From the NCBI RefSeq assembly GCF_018732085.1, contig NZ_CP076103.1, positions 5,332,001-5,396,000 of the forward strand: DNA of 64,000 nt. Reading direction: 5' to 3'. The translations under genes and the position numbers were made by a program. Under the pieces are notes generated by a model. It was not told the origin of the DNA and did no database searches. It saw only the letters and a program-made list of their open reading frames with translations. This DNA is from Lysobacter capsici (GTDB lineage: Bacteria; Pseudomonadota; Gammaproteobacteria; Xanthomonadales; Xanthomonadaceae). Positions 35,457 through 44,774 of the stretch are shown here, piece after piece. Each line of letters opens with the position of its first letter. Positions within the stretch are counted from its first letter, which is position 1.

Positions 35457-36969
35457 CCGGATCGACCTTGCTCATGACGAAAGTGGCGGTGGCGCCGGCA
35501 CCGGAGAAATCGATCCAGGCCTCGGTGTCGACTTCCTCGGCGTCCCAGTCGACCAGCAGGCGCGGGCCGACCCGCACGATCTTACCGGTCAGCAGCGGCG
35601 ACTTGCGTGCCGCGAATTGCACATCGCGGTCCCGCCCGCATAGCCGCACCTCGCCGAACCACGGGTCGCGGTAAACGCCCAGATACGCGGCCAGATCCCC
35701 CGACCTGACCGGCTTGCGCGCGGACGTATCGGGCGCGCGGTTGCGCGCGGGCGCCCGGGCTTCGTGCGCGATCGCATCCATGTACCAAGCCGCGTCGCGC
35801 GGCGAACCCGGCGCGGTGAAATGTTGGGTCAGCATTTGATCGAACACGCTGCGCGCATCGCCGGCGTCGCCGTTGATCAGCACCACGAAACCACTGCGCT
35901 TGTCCGGCAGCAGCGTCACCAACGAATACATGCCCATCAGGGTGCCGGTATGCGAGACCTTGAACACGCCATCGGCGTCGCTCAGCCGCCAGCCGTAACC
36001 GTAAGCGGCGAAATGGGTGTTGCTCCATTCGCGCTGGCGCTGCGACACGTTCATCGGCATCTGCGCGCGCCACAACGCGGCACGTTGCTCGGGCGACAGC
36101 CACGGCTTGCCGTCGGCGCCAGAGCGTTGCGGATCGAGCCAGGCGCGCACCCACGTCGTCATATCGTTGAGGCTGCAACGCACACCGCCGGCCGGGTCCA
36201 TGGTCGAGGCGTCGATCCGGGCTGGGTCGCGGCGCACCGCGACAAAACGCCCCTGGCGCTGCGCATGCGGCTGGGCCACGTCGCCGACCGCGTCGCGATC
36301 CCACGCGCCGACCCGGCAACGCGACAAACCCAGTGGTTCGAATACTTCACGGCGCAGCACCGTCTCGTACGGCGCGCCGCCCGCGGCCGCCGCGACCTCG
36401 CCGGCGACGATGTAGAGCAGATTGTCGTAGTCGTAGCGCGAACGGAAGCTGTGGATCGGCTTGAGATAGCGCAGCCCGTGCAGGATATCGGCGCGGCTGA
36501 AACTGTTGGGCTCGGGCCACAGCATCAGATCGCCGGCTCCCGCACGCAGGCCGCTGTTGTGGATCAACAGGTCGCGCACCTGCATTTCGCGGGTGACCCA
36601 ATCGTCGTGCATGCGGAAATCCGGCAGGTACTTCGTCACCGGATCGTCCCAGCGCAGCTTGCCGGCATCGACCAGCCGCGCCAGCGTCGCGGTGGTCATC
36701 GACTTGGTGTTCGAGGCGATCTTGAACAGGCTGTCGGGACCGATCTTGCCGCCCTCGCCGGCCACGAGTTCGCCGGAGGTTCGGCGATAGACGACTTCGC
36801 CGTTATCGACCACGCCGATCGCGAAACCCGGCAGGCGATAGCGTGCCTGCACCTGATCGACGATCCGGTCCAGCGCCGCCTCGCGCGCGGACTGCGCCGA
36901 TGACGGCGGAGCCACGAAGACGCAGGTTAAAAAAAGCAGGGCCGTCCACCGTGGTGATTCGCGTCGCAT
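35395..36969 (-). CDS. Periplasmic serine hydrolase (beta-lactamase fold) with C-terminal beta domain
   Basis: A 524-residue exported serine hydrolase with signal peptide about 1-26 (ending APPSSAQ). The PF00144 domain spans about 30-360, with SNTK as the catalytic tetrad, the Tyr motif in YDYDN and HTGTLMGMYS as the third motif. A C-terminal domain of about 130 residues (DUF3471-like, with YLGVYRDPWFGEVRL) follows, as in many D-aminopeptidase-like enzymes. I start at MRRESPRW; the earlier in-frame start lies inside the preceding gene's terminator hairpin. Its end overlaps the VanX-like gene by 62 bases. A role in trimming muropeptides is inferred from context. Confidence 0.9.
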   Translation of the reverse strand: MRRESPRWTALLFLTCVFVAPPSSAQSAREAALDRIVDQVQARYRLPGFAIGVVDNGEVVYRRTSGELVAGEGGKIGPDSLFKIASNTKSMTTATLARLVDAGKLRWDDPVTKYLPDFRMHDDWVTREMQVRDLLIHNSGLRAGAGDLMLWPEPNSFSRADILHGLRYLKPIHSFRSRYDYDNLLYIVAGEVAAAAGGAPYETVLRREVFEPLGLSRCRVGAWDRDAVGDVAQPHAQRQGRFVAVRRDPARIDASTMDPAGGVRCSLNDMTTWVRAWLDPQRSGADGKPWLSPEQRAALWRAQMPMNVSQRQREWSNTHFAAYGYGWRLSDADGVFKVSHTGTLMGMYSLVTLLPDKRSGFVVLINGDAGDARSVFDQMLTQHFTAPGSPRDAAWYMDAIAHEARAPARNRAPDTSARKPVRSGDLAAYLGVYRDPWFGEVRLCGRDRDVQFAARKSPLLTGKIVRVGPRLLVDWDAEEVDTEAWIDFSGAGATATFVMSKVDPDADFSYDYEDLAFARVGDCG

Positions 36970-36992
36970 CGGTGGCGGCCCTGTCGAGGTAG

Positions 36993-37022
36993 AGAAAACG
37001 CGGCCCCGCGTCATGGGGCCGC
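36993..37022 (-). terminator. Terminator after the Oar-like TonB receptor gene
   Basis: On the minus strand, GCGGCCCC-loop-GGGGCCGC is followed by GTTTTC. It starts about 24 bases after the receptor's stop codon and splits the leftward arm into a receptor/transglutaminase unit and a downstream hydrolase unit. Confidence 0.75.
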
Positions 37023-37045
37023 CAAGGGGTCGAGGGAACGGGTAC

Positions 37046-40018
37046 TCAGAAATCCACGGACACGGTCAGCTGGGCGTAGCGCGGCGACTGATAACCGGTG
37101 CCGTACAGGTACTGCGGGTTCTTGAAGCCGATGTCCTGCTCGTACTCATCGTCGACTTCGATCTTGCGCTGTTGATTGAGCAGGTTATAGACCGCCAGCT
37201 TGACCCGCAGGCTGGCCTGGGCGAACTGCTGCTGATAGCTCAGGCTCGCGCCCATGTCGAAGATCCACGGCGTGCGCCCGCCCGAACCGCGGCTGCGCAG
37301 TTGGTAGGTGCGCTCGGCGAAGTTGTCGGCCTGGCAGTTGGCCACGCACACATAGAAGCTGTGGTAGCTGGTGCCGTCGAATGGGCTGCCCTTGCCGAAG
37401 GCGTTGATCGGCCGGCCCGACTGCGCGTTCAAGGTCGCGCCGACCGACCAGCGGTCGTTGATCGCATACGCGCCGCGCAACTTGATCTGGTGGCGACGAT
37501 CGTTCGGCAGCGGGCCGTCGCCGTTCAAGTTCACGAACGGATTGTCGAACGACTCGGTGCGGCCGGTGTTGTCGAAACCGAAGTCGGAGTTCGACGGGCC
37601 TTCGGCGTTGCCCTCGCTCTTGGACCACGTGTACGACGCGTTGAACGCCCACTTGTCGTCCCAGGCGCGATCGAGCATGAACTCCAGCGCGCGATAGGTG
37701 CGCTTGGGCTTGACCCATCCGCGCTCGCCGACATAGTTGCCGTCGGCGTCGTACAGCGCCCAACCCGCGCGCGAGGTGTCGATGTTGACGTAGCCGTCGT
37801 TGACGCCGTCGCAGTTGGTGTCGGTGTACAGCTTGACCGTCTTGCCGGGATTGGCCATCACGTAGCCGATCTCGCCGGGCGAGCCGTTGCACACGATGCC
37901 GTTGGAGGTGATCTCCATGTCGTCGATGGCGTTGTGCAGGCGCCGGTAGATGCCGCGCACGCCCCACGACCAGGTCTCGTCGATCATCGACTGGTAGCCG
38001 AGGATGGCCTCGTCCTGGAACACCGGATCGATGTCGGCGTCGACCTCGCTGCGCAGGTCGCCGACGCTGCCGTCGCCCTGGCTGTTGTCGACCGGGCCGA
38101 TTTGCTGGCCGAGGATCGGGCGGTAATAGGTCGATCCGTTCTTCTCGAACGCCTCCAACCCGGCCAGCGCGTAGTAGGTGCGCTCGTCGAGGAAGGCGCC
38201 GGCCTGCTTGACGTTGATCTGGTTGACGATCGGCAGGTAGTAGCGGCCCACGTTGCCGAAGATCTTGGAGCGGCCGTCGCCGTTGAAGTCCCAGGAAAAG
38301 CCCAGGCGCGGCGCGAGCATGTCGTCGATCTTGATGTAGGTCTTGCCCTCGCCGTCCTTGTTGTCGAAGCCTTCCATGCGCACGCCGGCGTTGAGCATGA
38401 AGTCCGGGGTGATCTGCCAGTTGTCTTCGATGTAGTAGGCCGAGTTGATCGACTCGAAGGTGCCACTGACTTCCTGCTGGCGCGCGCGCACGTAAGCGTT
38501 GACCCCGGCCGGCATCACGCCGCCGTTCTCGATGGTCGTGCCCGGCGTGGTCGAGTAGATCTGATAGAACTTGCGCGACGGACCGGGGTAGAAGCTCACG
38601 TTGTCGGAGGTGTTGACCTCGCGGTCCAGGCCGAAGCGCAACAGGTGATCGCCGAGTTGCCATTCGAAATCCAGGCGCGCGGCTTCGCGCTTGTCCAGCC
38701 CCTCTTCGATCAGCGCCGAGGACACGCAGCCGATCTGCGGCAGGCCGGCCACCCGGCGATCCTGCACCGCGTCGCATTCCAGATCGTTCTGGCTGCTCTG
38801 GATGCGGTCGCGCTTGTTCTCGCCGTACAGCGCCTTCATCGAGAAATTCTCGGTGAGATAACCGGTGTAAGTCAGCGCCCAGTTGGTGCCGCCGGCCTCG
38901 TTGAACTGGGTGTTGATGCGATTGCCGCGGCGGTCGTTGGCCAGGTCGAACTGGTAGTTGTCGGTGGTGGTTTCGTTCTTGTCGGAGAAGGCCAGGAATT
39001 CGAGCAGGTGCTTGTCGCTGATCTGCCAATCCAGCTTGGTGCCCCAGAAGCCCTTGTCGGACTTGCCCTTGAAGAAGGTGCCGCCCGAATCGCTGGTGCT
39101 CTCGGGCTGGTAATCGCGGAACTCGTACATCGCGTAGAAGAACAGCTTGTCCTTCACGATCGGACCGGACGCATGCACGTTGAGGTTGGTGCGGTCGTAC
39201 TTGTCGCGGCTGGCGATGCGGAACGGGTTGCCGTCGGCGTCGTAGTGGTCCTTGCCGTCGGACTGCAGCGACTTGGGCTCCCACACCAGTTCGGCGCCGT
39301 ACTTGAACTCGTTGGTGCCCGACTGGGTGACCGCGTTGATCACCCCGCCCGTGGTGCGGCCGAACTCGACCGAATAGCCGCCGGTCTTGACCTGGAATTC
39401 CTTGAAGAAACCGAACGGCACCGACGAGAACCCGACCCGCTTGTAGAAGTCGGTGACGTTGAGACCGTTGATGTAGACCGCGTTCTCCGACACCGACGAG
39501 CCGCCGAACGAGGCGCCACCGTACTGGCCCTGGATCACGCCCGGCGCCAGCAAGGCCACCGACTGCGCGTCGCGGCCGACCGGGATGCGTTCGATCTCAG
39601 CCTTGGTGACGTTGGTCGCCGACTCGGTCGAGCGCACGTCCACCGGCGAGATCACCCGCGTGCCGATCACCTGCACCGCGCCGAGGTTGGTCGCATCGCC
39701 GAGGTTGATGTTGGCTTCGTTGCCCAGGCTGACCACGACCTCGATCGGCGCGCCGACCGCGGCGCCGTCCTTGCTCGCCTGCAATTGGTAGGTGCCGATC
39801 GGCAGGAACGGGAAGCGGTAGTTGCCGTTCGCGTCGGCCTTCACCGTGCGGGTGAAGCCGGTGTCGACGCTGCGCACCGTCACTTCGGCGCCGGCGGCGA
39901 CCCGGCCGGCCAGCGAGCCGTCGGTGTTGGCGGCCAATGCCGGCTGCAGCGCCATCGAAGCAAGGCAGATCCCCATCGCCATGCACAGTGCGGACTTACC
40001 CAAGGTCTTGCCTTTCAT
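37046..40018 (-). CDS. TonB-dependent receptor, Oar-like with N-terminal Ig-like domain
   Basis: A 990-residue outer-membrane transporter. Order: signal peptide (about 1-29, ending QPALAA), a carboxypeptidase-regulatory-like domain (about 33-110: GEVTVRSVDTG-type strands, NGNYRFPFLPIGTYQL), plug (about 125-240: VTKAEIERIPVGRDAQSVAL, VYINGLNVTDFY), then barrel to a terminal Phe (LTVSVDF). Oar-type receptors import large or oligomeric substrates such as peptides or glycans in many Xanthomonadaceae. It is 45 bases downstream of the transglutaminase-like gene and lies among peptidoglycan enzymes, so muropeptides are the proposed cargo (inference). Confidence 0.92.
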   Translation of the reverse strand: MKGKTLGKSALCMAMGICLASMALQPALAANTDGSLAGRVAAGAEVTVRSVDTGFTRTVKADANGNYRFPFLPIGTYQLQASKDGAAVGAPIEVVVSLGNEANINLGDATNLGAVQVIGTRVISPVDVRSTESATNVTKAEIERIPVGRDAQSVALLAPGVIQGQYGGASFGGSSVSENAVYINGLNVTDFYKRVGFSSVPFGFFKEFQVKTGGYSVEFGRTTGGVINAVTQSGTNEFKYGAELVWEPKSLQSDGKDHYDADGNPFRIASRDKYDRTNLNVHASGPIVKDKLFFYAMYEFRDYQPESTSDSGGTFFKGKSDKGFWGTKLDWQISDKHLLEFLAFSDKNETTTDNYQFDLANDRRGNRINTQFNEAGGTNWALTYTGYLTENFSMKALYGENKRDRIQSSQNDLECDAVQDRRVAGLPQIGCVSSALIEEGLDKREAARLDFEWQLGDHLLRFGLDREVNTSDNVSFYPGPSRKFYQIYSTTPGTTIENGGVMPAGVNAYVRARQQEVSGTFESINSAYYIEDNWQITPDFMLNAGVRMEGFDNKDGEGKTYIKIDDMLAPRLGFSWDFNGDGRSKIFGNVGRYYLPIVNQINVKQAGAFLDERTYYALAGLEAFEKNGSTYYRPILGQQIGPVDNSQGDGSVGDLRSEVDADIDPVFQDEAILGYQSMIDETWSWGVRGIYRRLHNAIDDMEITSNGIVCNGSPGEIGYVMANPGKTVKLYTDTNCDGVNDGYVNIDTSRAGWALYDADGNYVGERGWVKPKRTYRALEFMLDRAWDDKWAFNASYTWSKSEGNAEGPSNSDFGFDNTGRTESFDNPFVNLNGDGPLPNDRRHQIKLRGAYAINDRWSVGATLNAQSGRPINAFGKGSPFDGTSYHSFYVCVANCQADNFAERTYQLRSRGSGGRTPWIFDMGASLSYQQQFAQASLRVKLAVYNLLNQQRKIEVDDEYEQDIGFKNPQYLYGTGYQSPRYAQLTVSVDF

Positions 40019-40063
40019 TGCGTACTGCCTCCCCAGAATGATGTTGAGCGCGGCCGCCGACGC

Positions 40064-41614
40064 TTAGTCCTTCGTCGTCAGCACCTGCGCGCTGTAGTCG
40101 TAATCCCATTGGTCGAAGTAGAGATTTCCCCCTTCCCACTCGACCTCGCCGCGTTGCGAGTCCACCGTTTCGGAACGTTCGTGCCGCTTGGCCGGAACGA
40201 ACTGCCGGCCGTAGTCGTCGTTGTAGGCGATCCGATAGGCATCGAAGCCGCCGAAATAGAAATTCGCCAATTGCGGATCGGGCGAATCGAAGCGGCCGGT
40301 GGTCACGTCCACCGGCACCCAGCCGTACGGCGCCAGGTACATCCAGGCCCAGTCGTGCATGTTGGTGTAGCCGTTGTCGCCGAACACCCAACCCGATTGC
40401 CAGCGCGCCGGGATGCCGTTGAGACGCAGCAAGGTCATCAGCAGCAAGGTCTGCTGGCCGCAGTCGGCGTGGCCGGCGTGCAGGGCGTAGTCGGAGATGT
40501 TGGAGAGGGTCGAGTACTCGCGCGCGCCGGCCCACGGGATGCGGTCGACCGCAGCGTAGAGTTTCTGCGCGATCCGGTACGGATTGGTTTCCTCGCCCAC
40601 CACCTCGCGCGAGAACTTGCGCATCGCATCGGTGTAGACGATATGCGGTGGCCGTTCGCCGAGGTAATCGCGGGTGGCGTCGTCGACCGGCGCGGGCACG
40701 ACCTTGTCCGGATCGATCGCGCGGTACTGGCCGAACACGGTCAGTTCGTAACTCGTCTCGAACCGGGTCGGCTGCCCGGCCTTGGCGACCTGTTGCATGT
40801 AGACGGTGCGCATCGCGGTCGACTCGGGCGCGATCGTGTGCGCGGCCGGCGTGCTGCTTATAAAGCGAATGGCTTCCTGCTGATGCGGCAGCGCGCGCGG
40901 GTACGGCAGCCACGCGCGCAGCATCTTGCCGGCCGGCACCGCGTCGGCATTGACCGTCAGCGACTGGGTGATGCGCACCCGCCGCGGCGCGGCGTAGCCC
41001 AGGCCGCTGCGCAGCGCGCCGTCGCGGACTTCGGCCTGATGCGCGTTCAAGGTTTCCATCGGCCCGACGCTGAGCGGCCTGGCGCCCGGCTTGCGGCGCT
41101 TGAGCGCGGCGGCGTCGAGCCGGAACAGGTTCGACGGCGCGCGCTGGAAGTAGCGCTTGTCGCCGTCGATGATCATGTATTCGAGCAGGCCGCGCCGGTC
41201 CCATTCGTCGAACTCGGCATCGCGCATGTCCGGGATCTGCTCGCGCAGCTTGGCCTTGGCCTGCGCTTCGTCGAGGGTGAAATCCAGACGGATGCGGCGC
41301 ATGCGTTCGACCTGCGTATCGAGCGCGCGGCGCTGGTCGGCGTCCAGATTCAGCCGCGCGCGCGCCTGGGCGATGCCGGCGCGTGCGCCTTCGAAGTGGC
41401 CGACGTCGATCAACGACACGATCGCGGCCAGACGCTCCTCGGCGTCGCGGCGTTGTTCCTGTGCCTGCACCGAACCGATCTGCACGCCCAGCACCAACGC
41501 CGGCAGCGCGAACATCAGACCCAGCGCGAGCGCGGCCGCGCGGCCGCGCCGCGAAAACGAGACGATGGCCCGCGCACGGGGAGCGATAAACAGCAGGTCA
41601 GTCACGGGATCCAT
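40064..41614 (-). CDS. Exported transglutaminase-like domain protein
   Basis: A 516-residue protein with an N-terminal membrane/signal segment (about 25-52, ALALGLMFALPALVLGVQIG), an alpha-helical region (about 55-140), and a transglutaminase/cysteine-protease-like core. The catalytic residues are present: Cys385 (HADCGQQTLLL), His420 (NMHDWAW) and an Asp about 15 residues later (PVDVTTG). It could hydrolyse or cross-link peptides or amides in the periplasm. It is first in the leftward arm, followed by the Oar-like receptor at 45 bases. I use the ATG at 41614; a GTG at 41626 adds four residues. Substrate is unknown. Confidence 0.88.
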   Translation of the reverse strand: MDPVTDLLFIAPRARAIVSFSRRGRAAALALGLMFALPALVLGVQIGSVQAQEQRRDAEERLAAIVSLIDVGHFEGARAGIAQARARLNLDADQRRALDTQVERMRRIRLDFTLDEAQAKAKLREQIPDMRDAEFDEWDRRGLLEYMIIDGDKRYFQRAPSNLFRLDAAALKRRKPGARPLSVGPMETLNAHQAEVRDGALRSGLGYAAPRRVRITQSLTVNADAVPAGKMLRAWLPYPRALPHQQEAIRFISSTPAAHTIAPESTAMRTVYMQQVAKAGQPTRFETSYELTVFGQYRAIDPDKVVPAPVDDATRDYLGERPPHIVYTDAMRKFSREVVGEETNPYRIAQKLYAAVDRIPWAGAREYSTLSNISDYALHAGHADCGQQTLLLMTLLRLNGIPARWQSGWVFGDNGYTNMHDWAWMYLAPYGWVPVDVTTGRFDSPDPQLANFYFGGFDAYRIAYNDDYGRQFVPAKRHERSETVDSQRGEVEWEGGNLYFDQWDYDYSAQVLTTKD

Positions 41615-41831
41615 ACCTGGTGTCACCCATGCGGGGCCATCGGTTCATGGCTGTGTAACATGAGTGGCACAGGCGGTCAATAAATTATTCCCTATCTATT
41701 TTCTCAAGGAAGTATGTATTCTGCGGTTCGACCCGCTGGCGCCTCGTGCGCGACCGGGTCGGTGCCGGACGACCGGCATCGAGCCTGTGACGGCACGCGG
41801 CCGTGCCGCGCAGCCGCCGGAGCATGACGCG
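41615..41831. promoter_or_regulatory. Divergent control region of the peptidoglycan-scavenging locus
   Basis: This gap separates the leftward transglutaminase/receptor arm from the rightward NlpC/epimerase arm. It contains an AT-rich core at about 41678-41720 (AATAAATTATTCCCTATC, TATTTTCTC) that is conspicuous against the GC-rich background and likely holds both promoters. It would be a natural target for the RpiR-type regulator encoded at 44775. No palindromic operator was identified. Confidence 0.5.
41714..41827 (+). CDS. Possible upstream leader ORF (37 aa)
   Basis: An ATG preceded by AAGGA at about 4 bases opens a 37-codon frame that stops four bases before the ATG of the NlpC/P60 gene. 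It could couple translation to that gene. The peptide is Arg/Ala/Cys-rich with no recognisable features, so it may be meaningless. Confidence 0.2.
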   Translation: MYSAVRPAGASCATGSVPDDRHRACDGTRPCRAAAGA

Positions 41832-43331
41832 ATGGGTACCGCTTCAAGCCGCAACCTCGCCGTAATCGACCGCAGCCATGGTGGTGCCGCGAGCGCGTTT
41901 GTTCGCTGCAGTGCAGCACCGCGTTCAGGCGCGACCATCGCCAAGCGCATCACCGCCGCCTGCCTGGGCGTCGCGCTGTTGTTGCCGGTCTGCGCATTCG
42001 CACGTGTCGCCAGCGGCGTGCCCGCCACCGGCGTGATCGGCATCGAGGAGGGGCAATTGAACGCCGACTACTGGATTCGCCAACAAGCCCGACCCGACGC
42101 GACGATCCTCGACACCGGCGCGATCGCCGCGCAGAACCAGCGCCTGCACGAACTCGACGCATCGGTGCACGACATCGAACATCTGCCCGCGCGCCTGACG
42201 CAGGCACAGGTGCGCGAATGGATCGAGGCGATGTCGCAACCGCGCGAGGAAACGCTGTACGACGAACGCGGCGAGGACATTCCCGCCGCCACCCTCGCCG
42301 CGCTCAGCGACAACCTCGCGCTGGATTCGATTCCCGCCAACCAGGCCACGCGCTACGGCATGGTCGTGCGCCGCGCCGACCTGCGCACCTTCCCGACCCA
42401 CTTGCGCGTGTTCAACGCCAAGGGCGACAGCGACATCGACCGGTTCCAGGAAAGCGCGCTATTCCCGGGCACGCCGGTGGCGATCGTGCATGCCAGCAAG
42501 GATGGCAAGTACTGGTTCGTGGTCAGCCCGCTGTACGCGGCCTGGGTCGAGAAGGACCGCATCGCCGAAGGCGCCAAGGCGGCGATCTTCGACTACACCC
42601 GCAAGACCCCGTACCTGGTGGTCACCGGCGCGAGCGCGCGCACCGTGCATACGCCCGAGCAACCCGGCGTATCCGACGTGCAGCTGGAAATGGGCGTGCG
42701 CGTTCCGCTGCTGGCCGACTGGCCGAGCGACAAACCGGTCAACGGCCAACATCACTACGCTTCGCATGTGATCGAGTTGCCGTATCGAGACGATCAAGGG
42801 CGCCTGCGGTTTTCGCCCGCGCTGTTGCCCCGCACCGCCGACACCTCGGCCGATTATCTGCCGCTGACCCAGGCCAACCTCGTGCGCCAGGGCTTCAAGT
42901 TCTTCGGCGAGCGCTACGGCTGGGGCCATTCGTACAACACCCGCGATTGCAGCGGTTTCGTCTCCGAGATCTACCGCAGCTTCGGCGTGCAGCTGCCGCG
43001 CAACACCCGCGATCAGGCGGTCAGCCCGGCCTACAACCGCATCGACCTCGCCGAAAGCCTGAGCCACGACGAGCGCCTGAAGATCGTCCAGAGCCTGGAA
43101 GTCGGCGACCTGATCTACATCCCCGGCCACGTCATGATGGTGGTCGGCCACGAGGACGGCTGGCCGTACGTGATCCACGACACCACCGGCATCACCTTCC
43201 GCGACCGCACCGGCGAACTGGCGCGGGTCCACCTCAACGGCGTGTCGGTGACCCCGCTGGTGCCGCTGCTGTTCAACCGCGAACAGCCGACCGTGGACCG
43301 GATCACCAGCATTCAACGTATACGTCCTTGA
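41832..43331 (+). CDS. NlpC/P60 endopeptidase with SH3-like domains
   Basis: A 499-residue exported cell-wall peptidase. A hydrophobic signal segment (about 40-58, AACLGVALLLPVCAFA) follows an atypically long N-region. Then come an N-terminal NlpC-associated region, SH3-like domains (about 175-330) and the NlpC/P60 catalytic domain, with Cys373 (TRDCSGFVSEIY), the His in PGHVMMVVGHEDG and a third polar residue in YVIHDTTG. The architecture matches YkfC-type gamma-D-Glu-diamino-acid endopeptidases, which release L-Ala-D-Glu from murein peptides. The next gene encodes the epimerase that consumes that dipeptide. Start choice (ATG 41832) is not certain. Confidence 0.9.
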   Translation: MGTASSRNLAVIDRSHGGAASAFVRCSAAPRSGATIAKRITAACLGVALLLPVCAFARVASGVPATGVIGIEEGQLNADYWIRQQARPDATILDTGAIAAQNQRLHELDASVHDIEHLPARLTQAQVREWIEAMSQPREETLYDERGEDIPAATLAALSDNLALDSIPANQATRYGMVVRRADLRTFPTHLRVFNAKGDSDIDRFQESALFPGTPVAIVHASKDGKYWFVVSPLYAAWVEKDRIAEGAKAAIFDYTRKTPYLVVTGASARTVHTPEQPGVSDVQLEMGVRVPLLADWPSDKPVNGQHHYASHVIELPYRDDQGRLRFSPALLPRTADTSADYLPLTQANLVRQGFKFFGERYGWGHSYNTRDCSGFVSEIYRSFGVQLPRNTRDQAVSPAYNRIDLAESLSHDERLKIVQSLEVGDLIYIPGHVMMVVGHEDGWPYVIHDTTGITFRDRTGELARVHLNGVSVTPLVPLLFNREQPTVDRITSIQRIRP

Positions 43332-43388
43332 GGCGACACTGCATGCGCTCAGGAACATCGTTACCCGCCCGCCACCAAAGTCCGAAGT

Positions 43389-43483
43389 CTTTTGTGGGAG
43401 GGCTTTCAAGCCCGATGCTTTTCGATCCGATCGCGGCGACCGGACACAAGAGCGTCGGGCTTGAAAGCCCTCCCACAAAAAAC
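43389..43483. repeat. Family-A intergenic hairpin element
   Basis: Arms TTTTGTGGGAGGGCTTTCAA and TTGAAAGCCCTCCCACAAAA are perfect complements about 50 bases apart, in the 248-base gap between the NlpC/P60 and epimerase genes. The stem could reduce read-through between the two. Confidence 0.88.
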
Positions 43484-43579
43484 TTCGCGGTTTTCGCTCG
43501 GTCGGGCTGATTGAACTTTGCCCGACACGCCGCACTCCCATCACCGAATCACGATGAAACAAGCCAAGCCAACGACCAC

Positions 43580-44686
43580 ATGAAGATCACCGACATCCGA
43601 TTCGGCATGCTGCGGGTCCCGCTCAAGACCCCGTTCAAGACCGCGCTGCGCACGGTCGACACGGTCGAGGACATCGTCATCACCATCCACACCGACACCG
43701 GCCATGTCGGTTACGGCGAGGCGCCGGCCACCGCGGTGATCACCGGCGACACCCACGGCTCGATCGTCGAAGCGATCCGCAAGTTCATCTCCCCGCGCCT
43801 GATCGGCCAGGAGATCGCCAACCTCAACCGCATCACCGGCCTGATCCAGGGCTCGCTGGAGAAGAACTCCAGCGCCAAGGCCGCGGTCGAGATCGCGGTC
43901 TACGACCTGTGGGGACAGCTGTACGGCGCGCCGCTGTACAAGATGCTCGGCGGCGGCGATCCGGTGATCACCACCGACCTGACCATCAGCGTCGACTACA
44001 TCGAGAAGATGGTCGCCGACTCGATCGCCGCGGTCGATCGCGGTTTCGAATCGCTGAAGATCAAGGTCGGCAAGGACATCGGCGTCGACATCGAACGGGT
44101 CAAGGCGATCTACGCCGCGGTCGAGGGCCGCGCCCTGCTGCGCCTGGACGCCAACCAGGGCTGGACCGCGAAACAGGCGGTGTACGCGCTGCAGACCCTG
44201 GAAGACGCCGGCGTGCGGCTGGAACTGGTCGAGCAACCGGTCAAGGCGCAGGACCTGGACGGGATGAAGTACGTCACCGACCGCGTCCACACCCCGATCA
44301 TGGCCGACGAAAGCGTGTTCGGCCCGGCCGAGGTGATCGACCTGATCCGCATGCGCGCGGCCGACATCATCAACATCAAGCTGATGAAGACCGGCGGGCT
44401 GTCCAAGGCGATCCAGATCGCCGACATCTGCGCGATGTACGGGGTCGAATGCATGATCGGCTGCATGATCGAGACGTCCATCTCGGTCGCCGCGGCGGTG
44501 CATCTGGCGGTGGCCAAGTCGAACGTGATCACCAAGGTCGATCTGGACGGGCCGTCGCTGTGCGCGTTCAACCCGGTCGACGGCGGGGTGATCTTCAACG
44601 AATCCGAGATTACCGTGACCGACGCCCCCGGCCTGGGCATCCGCGAAATCCGCGGGCTCGAACCGCTGACCGCGAGCGCCGCCTGA
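43580..44686 (+). CDS. Dipeptide epimerase (L-Ala-D/L-Glu type, enolase superfamily)
   Basis: A 368-residue enolase-superfamily enzyme of the muconate-lactonizing subgroup. The catalytic lysines are seen in SLKIKVGKD and NIKLMKTGG; metal ligands lie in RLDANQGW, LVEQPV and MADESVF. L-Ala-D/L-Glu epimerases convert L-Ala-D-Glu from murein into L-Ala-L-Glu for normal peptidases. Context with a YkfC-like endopeptidase and a VanX-like dipeptidase supports that role, although other dipeptides are possible within the family. It starts at MKITDIRFG; the ribosome-binding site is weak. An RpiR-type regulator follows 88 bases later. Confidence 0.92.
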   Translation: MKITDIRFGMLRVPLKTPFKTALRTVDTVEDIVITIHTDTGHVGYGEAPATAVITGDTHGSIVEAIRKFISPRLIGQEIANLNRITGLIQGSLEKNSSAKAAVEIAVYDLWGQLYGAPLYKMLGGGDPVITTDLTISVDYIEKMVADSIAAVDRGFESLKIKVGKDIGVDIERVKAIYAAVEGRALLRLDANQGWTAKQAVYALQTLEDAGVRLELVEQPVKAQDLDGMKYVTDRVHTPIMADESVFGPAEVIDLIRMRAADIINIKLMKTGGLSKAIQIADICAMYGVECMIGCMIETSISVAAAVHLAVAKSNVITKVDLDGPSLCAFNPVDGGVIFNESEITVTDAPGLGIREIRGLEPLTASAA

Positions 44687-44774
44687 CCCTGCCCTTGCGG
44701 CGGCCCTCGCGCGGCCGGCCGTGAAGCCGGCTACGCTGTAGCCTTCCGCCGCGCCCGGGACCGGACCCCTGCCG

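Noticed and set aside
37013..41683. A 1556-codon open frame antisense to the Oar-like receptor and transglutaminase genes
   Set aside because: The minus-strand genes have signal peptides, domains and catalytic motifs; the antisense product is an Arg/Ala/Val/His-rich shadow typical of strong GC3 bias.
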